A stretch of 64,000 nucleotides of DNA, taken from the NCBI RefSeq assembly GCF_902497625.1, contig NZ_CABVGX010000017.1, positions 44,428 to 108,427 of the forward strand, in the 5' to 3' direction. The first letter of the stretch is position 1. Each line of letters opens with the position of its first letter. The notes under the pieces are model-generated. The model did no database searches. It saw only the letters and a program-made list of their open reading frames with translations, and had not been told where the DNA came from. Origin of the DNA: Pseudomonas fluorescens (GTDB taxonomy: Bacteria; Pseudomonadota; Gammaproteobacteria; Pseudomonadales; Pseudomonadaceae). Below, in pieces: positions 9,037 to 16,281 of the stretch. A program made the position numbers and the translations under genes.

Positions 9037-9489
9037 ATGATGATCCAGGCAACGGAAATAGCCGGAGGGCAGTCGCAGCGCTTTCGCGATGCGCTGAAAT
9101 TTGCTGACCTTCCAGCAGACGATATTGATCTTCCAGGCCGAACCTTTTTTGAGTTCACACGGGATGGTGAGACTGTTGGATGGGGAGGGTTTGAAACGCA
9201 TGGGACAGATGGATTGCTGCGCTCCATGGTCGTAGAGCCGGCATACAGATCGAAAGGGGTTGGGGCTGAAGTGCTTCGAGTCATTGAAGCAATAGCTGCC
9301 GAGCAGGGAATCGCTCGATTTCATTTGCTGACAACAACTGCATCAGGCTTTTTTGAACAGCAGGGCTATGCAGTCAATCAACGAGATTCTGCGCCGCCTC
9401 TAATTTCTCAGACGGAGCAGTTCAGGGGGCTTTGCCCTGGCTCGGCTTGCTACATGTGCAAGGCCTTATCTGCGAATGCACGAAAGTAG
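9037..9489 (+). CDS. arsN2: ArsN2-type GNAT N-acetyltransferase
   Basis: A 150-residue GNAT protein. The core block SMVVEPAYRSKGVGAEVL contains the acetyl-CoA loop (RSKGVG), and ASGFFEQQGY is a typical motif B helix turn. The C-terminus carries PGSACYMCKAL, a Cys pair frequent in the ArsN2 branch. I take the start at 9037, after GGAGGGG; ATGs at 8959, 9025 and 9040 are in frame. The gene is divergent from the ars operon and shares its promoter region. The family is named for arsenic-locus association, and its substrate is not settled. It is unrelated in sequence to the PAT-like arsN1 at the other end of the locus. Confidence 0.82.
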   Translation: MMIQATEIAGGQSQRFRDALKFADLPADDIDLPGRTFFEFTRDGETVGWGGFETHGTDGLLRSMVVEPAYRSKGVGAEVLRVIEAIAAEQGIARFHLLTTTASGFFEQQGYAVNQRDSAPPLISQTEQFRGLCPGSACYMCKALSANARK

Positions 9490-9561
9490 CTGATCACCTG
9501 GGTGATGGCTTTTAGCCCCGATGCCAGCTAGATTTGGAGCTTTCTACGATCAAGGAAGGAT

Positions 9562-9930
9562 ATGAAAAAGCTCATCGCAGTAATGGGGATCTGCGTCGCA
9601 CTTGGCGGTTGCGCTACGTCCCACTACACCGCAGGACGAGACTTTCCGTCGGCCAGTGTAGCGAGCATCACCAAAGGCAAAACCACCACTTCTGAGTTGA
9701 AATCTCTATTCGGTGAGCCCTACGCCAAGAGTGCTGTCAGCGAGACTGACGAAAAGTGGATCTACACCTACACCAATGGCTCAGCCCATGCCCAAAGCTA
9801 CGTGGTCACCATGAAGGTGACGACTACGGGCACTCAGAAGACCCTCGACGTCTTGATCCGAAATGACGTGGTCATCAACTACACGTTCAGCGAAGGCCCC
9901 GCTCCAGGCACTACCACTGCGACGAACTAA
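9562..9930 (+). CDS. lipoprotein with SmpA/OmlA (BamE-like) fold
   Basis: A 122-residue lipoprotein: MKKLIAVMGICVALGGC is a signal peptide ending in a lipobox (LGGC, Cys17). It is followed by SITKGKTTTSELKSLFGEP, the opening of the BamE/OmlA fold (the KGxTTxxxLxxxFGxP pattern), and by KWIYTYTN, the second typical strand. It is probably anchored in the outer or inner membrane facing the periplasm. Short lipoproteins of this type are common in pseudomonads and on mobile elements, and BamE itself is usually encoded next to fur. Neighbours give no functional hint. A good Shine-Dalgarno (AAGGA) precedes the ATG. Confidence 0.8.
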   Translation: MKKLIAVMGICVALGGCATSHYTAGRDFPSASVASITKGKTTTSELKSLFGEPYAKSAVSETDEKWIYTYTNGSAHAQSYVVTMKVTTTGTQKTLDVLIRNDVVINYTFSEGPAPGTTTATN

Positions 9931-9991
9931 GTTCGCCACCTTGTCATTGGGCGACCCGCCGCGCTCAGTACGTTGTTGATGGAGCAAGCTC

Positions 9992-11164
9992 ATGGACAGA
10001 ACATATGCCTTCGTGGATGAGTCCGGGAATTCCGACCTAGATACGTCAAAGGGTGGAAGCTCGGGCTTCTTCATCGTCTGCTCCATTCTAGTGGCAGAGA
10101 AAGACCTGGAGGCTGCTTATGCCCAAGCTGAAGCACTCCGCGAGCGGCATTTTCAAACGGGCGAGATCAAATCCAGCAATCTTAAGCCCAAGGATTCAGA
10201 TCGCCGTGCCCGGATCCTAAACGAGCTAGCCGATCTGCCATTCAGGCTCTATTTCACCGTCGTTGATAAGTCCCAAATTCGCAAAGACGGTGGCCTTCGT
10301 TTCAAGACCTCATTCATAAAATATGTGAATGGGTTGCTCTATGAACGTTTGTTCCGCGCATACCCAGACCTCCAGATGATCGTAGACGAGCATGGTGGCC
10401 AGGAATTTCAGGAGAGCCTCAAAAGCTACGTTTCAGAACGGTTCGTCGATGACCTATTTGGCGATAAAGATGCCTTCCAGACGATGGCCAGTAAGGACAA
10501 CGTCTTGGTTCAGGTTGCAGATTTTTTTGCTGGCTCAGTCGCTCAGATCTACGAAGAGAAAGCATCGGAAGAAGCAGTTCTTGCCTACAAAAAGATTCTA
10601 CGAAGCCTGACCCTTGGAATGCTTGAGTGGCCATCCAAGTACCAGTCTCTTCTGCCGCCGCCGGCGGATGAATCTGGGTATGCAGACTACCAGGTACACC
10701 AAGAAGCTCTCCGCCAGGCTGACCTTTTTAGCGAACGGGCTGGTGAGCACCCTAATGAGGATGAGCGCCTGCAGCTGAGCATCTTGCGGTTCCTGAGATT
10801 CCAAAGCGAATTCGTCACCAAAGACTACGTGCCAACCGCAGAAATAGTCGGCCACCTAAAAGATAGCGGCTTCGGAGATATCAACGACCAGAGGATCCGC
10901 TCCAGCGGCATCGCCAAGCTTCGCGATTCGGACGTGATTATCACAAGCGCGGCCAAAGGCTACAAAATTCCTCAGACACGGGCTGACATCAACGAGTTTC
11001 TGGAAAGGGCGTCAGGCATAGTCGTCCCTCTGCTGGAACGTGTCAAAAAGGCTCGAGAGGTGTATCGGCTGAGTAGTCGAGGAGAATATGACATCGTGAC
11101 TGCAGCCAACCTGACTGAGCTTGCCAAGCTGCTCACTGCGCTCGAGGCGTTTGCAGATGACTGA
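9992..11164 (+). CDS. DUF3800 protein with C-terminal winged-helix-like region
   Basis: A 390-residue protein whose first about 200 residues are a DUF3800 domain, an RNase H-like fold. FVDESG (Asp9, Glu10), MIVDEHGG (Asp132) and VQVADFFAGSVA (Asp177) supply the expected acidic metal-binding set. Residues 230-390 are a second region with a winged-helix feel (RIRSSGIAKLRDSDVI then a GYKIP wing). DUF3800 occurs in anti-phage contexts, including some retrons, and is presumed to be a nuclease. The stop overlaps the start of the downstream nuclease-like gene by 8 nt, so the two form one transcriptional unit. Function is unproven; family recognition is by motif from memory. Confidence 0.8.
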   Translation: MDRTYAFVDESGNSDLDTSKGGSSGFFIVCSILVAEKDLEAAYAQAEALRERHFQTGEIKSSNLKPKDSDRRARILNELADLPFRLYFTVVDKSQIRKDGGLRFKTSFIKYVNGLLYERLFRAYPDLQMIVDEHGGQEFQESLKSYVSERFVDDLFGDKDAFQTMASKDNVLVQVADFFAGSVAQIYEEKASEEAVLAYKKILRSLTLGMLEWPSKYQSLLPPPADESGYADYQVHQEALRQADLFSERAGEHPNEDERLQLSILRFLRFQSEFVTKDYVPTAEIVGHLKDSGFGDINDQRIRSSGIAKLRDSDVIITSAAKGYKIPQTRADINEFLERASGIVVPLLERVKKAREVYRLSSRGEYDIVTAANLTELAKLLTALEAFADD

Positions 11165-11672
11165 ACTCAGTCATGGCAACGAACCTCAGCAGGCTGTATT
11201 GATCCAGGATGAAATCCTAGAGATCTTGAAAGAGGCCAAGGTGCTCGCGCGTAGATTCTATCGCCTGACCGGCAAGCCGCTGGGCGTGACAGGCGAGATC
11301 GCAGAGTACGAAGCTGCCACTAGACTCGGCCTGTTACTACATCCTGTAAGGCAGGCAGGTTACGACGCTACAGAGACGCTGGAAGTTGGCGTCGCGAGAA
11401 TCCAGATCAAGGGGCGCTGTATCCTGAACCCGCAAAAGATTACGGGCCGTATGGGTGCAATTGATCTACGACAACCCTTTGATACTGTGCTCTTGGTACT
11501 GCTTGATTCTGAGTTCAACGCATTTGCAATGTACGAAGCAAGTCGTGCCAAGGTAGAGGCAGCGCTGACCGTGCCAGGGTCGAAAGCCAGAAATGAACGT
11601 GGTGCGTTGGCTATTAGGCAATTCATGTCGATAGCTACGTTGCGCTGGGCTCGTCATGAGCCTAGCGACTAA
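11157..11672 (+). CDS. PD-(D/E)XK-like protein, DUF6998-like
   Basis: A 171-residue protein. The ATG at 11157 lies inside the last codons of the DUF3800 gene (8-nt overlap); the upstream in-frame ATG at 11121 would overlap more and lacks a ribosome-binding site. The core reads VTGEIAEYEAATRLGLLL (helix with conserved Glu), GYDATE (Asp70), then ARIQIKGR (Gln83, Lys85). This is the D-Xn-(E/Q)-X-K arrangement of restriction-endonuclease-fold enzymes. It resembles families annotated DUF6998 that occur in accessory regions. Coupled translation with a DUF3800 protein suggests a two-component module acting on nucleic acid. That is inference; no homologue of known function is recognised. Confidence 0.68.
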   Translation: MTELSHGNEPQQAVLIQDEILEILKEAKVLARRFYRLTGKPLGVTGEIAEYEAATRLGLLLHPVRQAGYDATETLEVGVARIQIKGRCILNPQKITGRMGAIDLRQPFDTVLLVLLDSEFNAFAMYEASRAKVEAALTVPGSKARNERGALAIRQFMSIATLRWARHEPSD

Positions 11673-12095
11673 GAGTATTAACCGCCGTCTGGACGCCGAG
11701 CGCTGTGGATATGCCCCGTGTGACGAGCCAGGCAAATGTCCCTAATACGGCACATTAACCACAATTTTTAGGCTTAATGACCCTATGTGGGCACATTAAG
11801 CTGAGCGACGGAATGCAGCCTACGATGAGAGGAAGGCTTCACATCCCTCACCAGCTGCGACCTGCACCATGACTGCTCAGGTGGCATCTCACCTAACCAA
11901 ACAACACCAGACCGAAGCCTGATTTCAAGGTGCGCGGTTAGATAGCTCGCATCCAATCCAATGTGCTTCGGGAAACGGGATGCTCTTGATCAATCATCTC
12001 CGGTTGCCAGCTACGGATAACTTTGGGAGCCCAGGAGGGCCGGTTACTGACTGCTTTTTTTGCTAGCATCTGGTTCTCAAGTTTGGAGGGATCTG
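11673..12095. other. intergenic region with direct repeats, no gene
   Basis: About 420 nt without a credible reading frame. It contains two copies of GGCACATTAA (11749-11758 and 11790-11799) 41 nt apart, with a related GGCTTAATG between them. The end of the region (12085-12090, GGAGGG) is the ribosome-binding site of the next gene. Nothing else is evident. Confidence 0.5.
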
Positions 12096-12848
12096 ATGCA
12101 AATGCAAGGTGATTGGGAAGTGTTGCTCAACGGCGACCCGCAGGAGATCAGGCAGCTTTGCACATGGGGGCACAGCATCAATTACTTCAGGCTCTGGGGG
12201 GGAGTAGATGACTGGAACGATTGCCCTAACGACGACTTCCGATTTAATTCAAATCTGTTCGAGGGTCAAACTCAGGAAGGAGTCTGGCAGATCACCTATG
12301 AGCTTTTGAGTCTTTTCAATGGTGCATCGACGCTGTTGGAGCGCGAACCATACAAGCTGAGTATCTACAAGATCCTGCTTGAGGGGGGCGAGCTCACTAG
12401 GCAAGAAAAAAGGAACATTCCGGGGATGCTTACCAAGCCTGCTGTCTCCAGCCAAGCTTGGGCCGATGATCTCAGGAAGGCTCTTGGCACATCACAGAAA
12501 ATCAGCCTTATGATGCTGGCCGCTGAGCATGAGGATATTTACCTCTTCCTCAAATTTCTCGACCAAGACAGCAGTTGGATCACCTACTACAAGATACTGG
12601 ACACTCTTGAGACATGGGAAAGGCGGAAGGGTCTAAAGGCTTTTAGAAGCAAGCGAAAAGAGAAGAAATTCACCTGTTCAGCCAACAATTTCAGTTTGAA
12701 CGGGTTCGATGCTAGGCACGGCTTTCAAGAAATGATGCAACAGCCCGCGCAGGTATCAATGACGATTGATGAAGGCCATCAGTTCATCACGGGTCTTGTC
12801 AAAGACTACCTTCAGCAAGCTCATCCCCAGTTCGTAAAGTTTAAATGA
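12096..12848 (+). CDS. protein of unknown function (accessory region)
   Basis: A 250-residue soluble protein starting MQMQGDWEVLLNGDPQ; GGAGGG five nt upstream fixes the ATG at 12096 over the in-frame ATG at 12060. It is rich in Trp and aromatic residues at the N-terminus (CTWGHSINYFRLWGG), with a Lys-rich patch in the C-terminal half (RSKRKEKKF). There is no signal peptide, membrane segment or motif I recognise. It stands alone, followed by a terminator-like hairpin at 12853, in a stretch surrounded by likely defence genes. An anti-phage role would be guilt by association only. Confidence 0.65.
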   Translation: MQMQGDWEVLLNGDPQEIRQLCTWGHSINYFRLWGGVDDWNDCPNDDFRFNSNLFEGQTQEGVWQITYELLSLFNGASTLLEREPYKLSIYKILLEGGELTRQEKRNIPGMLTKPAVSSQAWADDLRKALGTSQKISLMMLAAEHEDIYLFLKFLDQDSSWITYYKILDTLETWERRKGLKAFRSKRKEKKFTCSANNFSLNGFDARHGFQEMMQQPAQVSMTIDEGHQFITGLVKDYLQQAHPQFVKFK

Positions 12849-12852
12849 CTCA

Positions 12853-12880
12853 GAAAGCCGGTCTACCGGGCCGGTTTCTT
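12853..12880 (+). terminator. terminator-like hairpin after the orphan gene
   Basis: GAAA(G)CCGG and CCGGTTTC form an 8-bp stem with one bulged G, directly 5 nt after the stop codon of the preceding gene and followed by a short T-rich run. Confidence 0.6.
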
Positions 12881-13117
12881 GTTACGACGTGAAGCGTCGA
12901 TGGTGTCTCCCGTGGACAGGATCGAAGCGCTCCCACACCCTTCAACGCATGGGCAGAATCTGCCGCGTGGAACGCTCACGAAAGGTCGATCACCATCTGC
13001 TGGCTGTCGGCCAGAAGATAGGTAAATCCGGTCAAGAGGAGCCATTTTTTGTGAGCAGAAATATGAGTGGGATTGTTTTGAATGGCCAGCTTTCAGCTGG
13101 CCACCACCTCATTGATC
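12881..13117. other. intergenic region with a hairpin at the end of the leftward gene
   Basis: No credible gene. A perfect 9-bp hairpin TGGCCAGCT-ttc-AGCTGGCCA lies at 13083-13103, just beyond the stop of the leftward 273-residue gene, and may act as its terminator. Confidence 0.5.
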
Positions 13118-13939
13118 TCAGAACTCGTGCTCAACATCATCGAAGAAGTTTGGGTCTAGCTCGTACTCCAGAGAGCCGAATCGCGCAAGCAGGTCTGCCC
13201 TCAGCTCGCCTTCAGCTTCCGGTTCGAGATTGATCCAGTAGCTATATACGAGCCCGTCATCCGATTCGTTAGTGGTGATCTCTGCTCCGGACAAAAGCTC
13301 GGCGTCATCGACAGATATCCCCAGCTCAATAGCAAGCGCTTGAGCCATGGACATCCGGTTACTACTCCGGGCTTCTTCCACGGTTGCCCAATACTCCTGC
13401 TCAGATCTGCGGTCGCGGTCAGCATCAGATTCACCGCTGGAGATGACCACGCCTTTCTCAACAAGCAGCCATATACCATCACGGCGTAGCAATTCGACCG
13501 TGGCTTTGAGATAGAACGCTGCACCGTGATACATCCTTTCCTGATCTTGCTGCCCCTGGTAGGTCAGGGAAACCTCTAAAGAAAGCTTCCCGGTTGCGTC
13601 GCTGTAGTCAGCGGTTTCAACTTCAAGAGCATCAATAGTGAATCCACTCGCATTGGTATCCGCAATCGCGCCGGAGAGCTGATCCTCCAATTCTAGATCC
13701 AGGTTGGCGTAGACATCATCTTCATGGATCGCTTGGGAAAAGTCTTTGATCCCAAAAACGGCCAACATCAGACGCGGATCCTTGAGGTTCCGTTGGGCGA
13801 CGACAGAAAACTCATGGTAATCAGCGAAGCCCGCTTTTTGCACAAGGGTTTCTTGAGCGACAGAAAGCTTCAGGCCCTGATCACGAGCAAGCTGTTTAGC
13901 TTGGGATTTAAAGATGTTTAGCGGGGAAAAATCAGACAT
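13118..13939 (-). CDS. acidic protein of unknown function with helical N-terminal domain
   Basis: A 273-residue acidic cytoplasmic protein. The first about 50 residues (FKSQAKQLARDQGLKLSVAQ, ending with ...GFADYHEF) follow the pattern AKxLxxxxxxxxxxLxxSxxxxxxAxxxGxxxWxxL. That pattern is seen at the N-terminus of many small plasmid/phage-associated proteins and of some glyoxalase-superfamily-like proteins. The rest is Glu/Asp-rich with beta-strand character and no recognised catalytic motif. It is transcribed opposite to its neighbours and stands alone upstream of the retron region. Function unknown. Confidence 0.7.
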   Translation of the reverse strand: MSDFSPLNIFKSQAKQLARDQGLKLSVAQETLVQKAGFADYHEFSVVAQRNLKDPRLMLAVFGIKDFSQAIHEDDVYANLDLELEDQLSGAIADTNASGFTIDALEVETADYSDATGKLSLEVSLTYQGQQDQERMYHGAAFYLKATVELLRRDGIWLLVEKGVVISSGESDADRDRRSEQEYWATVEEARSSNRMSMAQALAIELGISVDDAELLSGAEITTNESDDGLVYSYWINLEPEAEGELRADLLARFGSLEYELDPNFFDDVEHEF

Positions 13940-14253
13940 GGCAATGGTTCCTAAATCTACGACGCTTAGGTGTCCGATTGCCTGTTCACCGGGCAGCGTC
14001 TGGTTAGGGACATGCCGATGTAAAACTGAAGGGTGTCACAGATGGGCTATTGCTTCGCGAAACAGGCGCCAGGCGACCATCACCGCCTAGTGGGATCATA
14101 GGTCAACGAGCCCAACTCGACAACTCGAAAGATGCTAAATTTCCTAGGTGGCGTTAATACGAGCGACACTTAAATTTGACGCTTTATATAGTCAAAAATA
14201 CGACTTAGACGAAAAACAACTCTTGCAACAAATAACAGTTGTCGCCGGTTTGT
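13940..14253. other. AT-rich intergenic region upstream of the retron locus
   Basis: No credible reading frame. A nested inverted repeat GACGC ... TGCC ... GGCA ... GCGTC lies at about 13961-13999. The segment from about 14150 to 14270 is clearly more AT-rich than its surroundings (for example TTTGACGCTTTATATAG) and is the most promoter-like stretch before the reverse transcriptase. Part of a retron non-coding RNA could start here or just downstream, but I could not define its ends. Confidence 0.4.
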
Positions 14254-14403
14254 TTATTCTGATAAATACTGAATCTGTTGGGTGCTACCACCCAAGTGCT
14301 CTTTAAATATGACTGAAATTTGGGCTTGCGGTTTTTGACCGGGAAACTGGTCGCCTTGGTGTTCGCCTTGGCTTTCTTCGCCGCGCAGGTTGGTGCTGCC
14401 CAT
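14254..14403 (-). CDS. candidate small protein, 49 aa (antisense to retron leader)
   Basis: Reads MGSTNLRGEESQGEHQG and continues Gln/Gly-rich, ending IQYLSE. GAGGAG lies 3 nt before the ATG, a good Shine-Dalgarno core with slightly short spacing. It directly follows another 49-codon frame (14410-14559) on the same strand, 6 nt apart. There is no known domain. It may be a genuine microprotein or a chance frame in a region that on the plus strand may encode the retron RNA. Low confidence. Confidence 0.3.
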   Translation of the reverse strand: MGSTNLRGEESQGEHQGDQFPGQKPQAQISVIFKEHLGGSTQQIQYLSE

Positions 14404-14409
14404 CGCTCC

Positions 14410-14559
14410 TCAGTGCTTAGCGCCTAGGGCAATCCCAAAGGTGATCCAAGGGTTTGTCTCTGATCGTTTGATGCGTTGAGGCGAAATGTGATGCGGCGGT
14501 AATGCGGCGGACGGCTTATCAAGGGACTTGATAAGCAGAACTGTGGTTTGTAGTGGCAT
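14410..14559 (-). CDS. candidate small protein, 49 aa (upstream of the previous one)
   Basis: Reads MPLQTTVLLIKSLDKPSAA and continues Pro/His/Ile-rich to IALGAKH. AAAGGAA sits about 8 nt before the ATG. The frame extends upstream to 14661 but without a ribosome-binding site. Together with the 49-codon frame downstream it would form a leftward two-gene unit divergent from the 84-residue protein gene. No homologue is recognised. Confidence 0.3.
   Translation of the reverse strand: MPLQTTVLLIKSLDKPSAALPPHHISPQRIKRSETNPWITFGIALGAKH
14514..14536 (+). other. perfect hairpin in the retron leader region
   Basis: GCTTATCAAG-gga-CTTGATAAGC, a 10-bp perfect stem with a 3-nt loop, in the space upstream of the reverse transcriptase. 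It is flanked by a wider inverted pair AGGCGAAAT (14479-14487) / ATTTCGCCT (14602-14610). It could be part of a structured msr-msd RNA or a simple terminator. The assignment is open. Confidence 0.5.
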
Positions 14560-14629
14560 CTTCAGCGTTCCTTTCGGCCCGGAATGCTTGGCGGCGGGGC
14601 AATTTCGCCTGTCGTTGGGAACATCAGTC

Positions 14630-14884
14630 ATGGTTAATTTAAAGAACCTAGCGCGCCGCAAGGCGCGTCAGTCTATGCACAACAGTGAAGATGCTCGTGT
14701 CATCGAGATAGCTCCATCTCAAGAACCTAAAGCGAGTCGGATTGCGTGGGTAAAGGCGAAGGCAGTAACCCTGCTCAAGTGGATCGCACGTATTCGTCTA
14801 TGCATCTGGTTATGGGAAAAGGCTGTTGAGGGCTGGGATTTTGTCGAGACAGTGGTGATTCCATTTATTGAGAACCTCCCATGA
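14630..14884 (+). CDS. 84-residue basic, Trp-rich protein preceding the retron RT
   Basis: Starts MVNLKNLARRKARQ (very basic), then a linker, then an aliphatic/Trp-rich helix VTLLKWIARIRLCIWLWEKA, and ends VVIPFIENLP. A moderate TGGGA lies about 9 nt before the ATG at 14630; an internal ATG at 14675 is an alternative start. It precedes the reverse transcriptase by 72 nt, and a GC-rich hairpin at about 14915-14938 lies between them. The hydrophobic helix could associate with membranes. It may be an accessory component of the retron or may overlap its non-coding RNA. No family is recognised. Confidence 0.5.
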   Translation: MVNLKNLARRKARQSMHNSEDARVIEIAPSQEPKASRIAWVKAKAVTLLKWIARIRLCIWLWEKAVEGWDFVETVVIPFIENLP

Positions 14885-14956
14885 CACAACAAACCACATC
14901 ATTCGAATTCAGAGGGGCCGGTTCTTCGGGGCCGGCCCATCAACGGAAGCTTGGAC

Positions 14957-16072
14957 ATGGATGCTCCGTTCTATCCTCATAGCCCTATCCACAGCATCAG
15001 CGCCTTAGCACGTGCTCTCGGAGAGCCTGTCGAGAGGCTAATCGCACTTGCTCATCGTAGCTCTCGCCTTTATCGATATGTCCCGCAAACAAAAAAAGAC
15101 GGCATAACACCCAGACATACCTATGATGCTCATGAGCCTCTGAAGACGATCCAGCGCAAGATCGTGGATCGGATCCTCAGCAAGGTTGCGTTCCCTGGAT
15201 ACCTGCACGGCGGTATCAGAGATCCCAAGCTACCCCGCAGCATTTACTCGAACGCTCGGGTTCATACCGGCGCCAAGACAGTCATCCTTCAGGACATCGC
15301 TGATTTCTTCCCGTCAATTACAAACGAGCACATTCATCGCTTGTTCGTGGGTCTCTTCCGTTTCTCCGCAGATGTAGCCACTCTGCTTGCGGATCTAGTT
15401 ACTCGTGAGGGCCAGGTTCCACAAGGGGCGAGTACAAGTAGCTACTTGGCCAACCTAGTGTTTTGGGATATCGAGCCGGCGCTCGTCACTCGCTTTAAAG
15501 CTCAGGGACTGGCGTATTCGCGCTTCGCAGATGACATCACTGTTTCTTGCAAAACTCGTATTGATCAAGCTACTACCACCCAAGTTATTGCCTCTGTCAC
15601 ATGGATGCTCGGTCAGAAAGGCTGCCTGCAGAAGCGAAGCAAGCTGCATGTTCGTAAGCGCGGGCAAGCATTGATTACTGGCGATAAAGCTGACGCCGTC
15701 ACCGTGACCGGATTAGTGGTGAGCGGGCCAATAACGGGGCTTCCCAAAAAACACCGATTGGCTATCCGCGCCGCCGTGAAACAGCTGGAGGATCGCGTCG
15801 AGGGTAATTCAGGTCATCTGTCCACTGATGATGAAAAGGAGATGCGTCGAGTAATGGGACGCATAGGCAGGTTGATCGCTTGTGGGCATCCAGAGGGGCA
15901 GCGCTTGAAGGCTCGCGTTCGAGTATTACTGACGCGTGCGCCACTTTTGGAGCGATATGCAGGTGCCGAGTTTCAGGTTCAGATGGTTGCGGAGACCACC
16001 GCAAATCTGAGCGTAGCGGCTAGCAGCTTGCAAATTAACCTGCCGGTGGATCTGCCTTGGAAAGCTGGCTAA
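14957..16072 (+). CDS. retron-type reverse transcriptase
   Basis: A 371-residue reverse transcriptase. Retron hallmarks are visible: NARVH (residues 99-103) is the NAxxH motif between RT2 and RT3; LQDIADFFPS supplies catalytic Asp113; VPQGASTSSYLANL is the QG block; YSRFADDITVS gives the catalytic pair Asp192-Asp193 (FADD form of YxDD); and VTVTGLVV carries the VTG motif (250-252) of the region that recognises the msr-msd RNA. Such enzymes make the RNA-DNA hybrid msDNA and act with an effector in phage defence. I take the ATG at 14957 after GGAAG; a TTG two codons earlier is possible. A trypsin-like protease gene follows, a plausible effector. Confidence 0.9.
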   Translation: MDAPFYPHSPIHSISALARALGEPVERLIALAHRSSRLYRYVPQTKKDGITPRHTYDAHEPLKTIQRKIVDRILSKVAFPGYLHGGIRDPKLPRSIYSNARVHTGAKTVILQDIADFFPSITNEHIHRLFVGLFRFSADVATLLADLVTREGQVPQGASTSSYLANLVFWDIEPALVTRFKAQGLAYSRFADDITVSCKTRIDQATTTQVIASVTWMLGQKGCLQKRSKLHVRKRGQALITGDKADAVTVTGLVVSGPITGLPKKHRLAIRAAVKQLEDRVEGNSGHLSTDDEKEMRRVMGRIGRLIACGHPEGQRLKARVRVLLTRAPLLERYAGAEFQVQMVAETTANLSVAASSLQINLPVDLPWKAG

Positions 16073-16281
16073 CCGTTGGCTGGAGGTTTATTTGGCTGTG
16101 ATATTCAAGAGCGGTTTGGCTAGAAAATGGGGCGATGTCGCTGACATGCAGACGGAGCTTCAAGCTCCGTAACCGCAACAAATTTCCACCCTGCGATACA
16201 GGAAGTTAAAACATTAAAATTCCAGCACGAAAGCTAAATCGGTTCTACGAGAATACGTCTCAGAGCAACGTAATTCAGTCT
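16073..16281 (+). other. spacer between RT and protease with hairpin 16152-16170
   Basis: It contains a perfect hairpin ACGGAGCT-tca-AGCTCCGT (16152-16170). From 16210 on, the reading frame of the protease is already open (no stop until TAA at 16207). AGGAAG at about 16200-16205, followed after 7 nt by ATT (16213), is discussed under the protease gene. Confidence 0.6.

Noticed and set aside
8896..9324. N-terminal extension of the first ars gene (open frame to 9324)
   Set aside because: It runs through the promoter/operator and the divergent arsN2 gene; the ATG at 8895 gives the exact family length.
12885..12930. tRNA-like 3' end on the minus strand (TTCGATC followed by ...ACACCA)
   Set aside because: No matching acceptor 5' arm, D-arm or anticodon arm could be drawn, so not reported as a tRNA.
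12863..13045. 60-codon frame on the minus strand next to the terminator hairpin
   Set aside because: No ribosome-binding site and no recognisable domain; it overlaps the hairpin region.
14642..14926. AAGAACC (14642-14648) and GGTTCTT (14920-14926) as a1/a2 arms of the retron RNA
   Set aside because: Only 7 bp, and the RNA would overlap the whole 84-codon gene; too weak to report as a feature.
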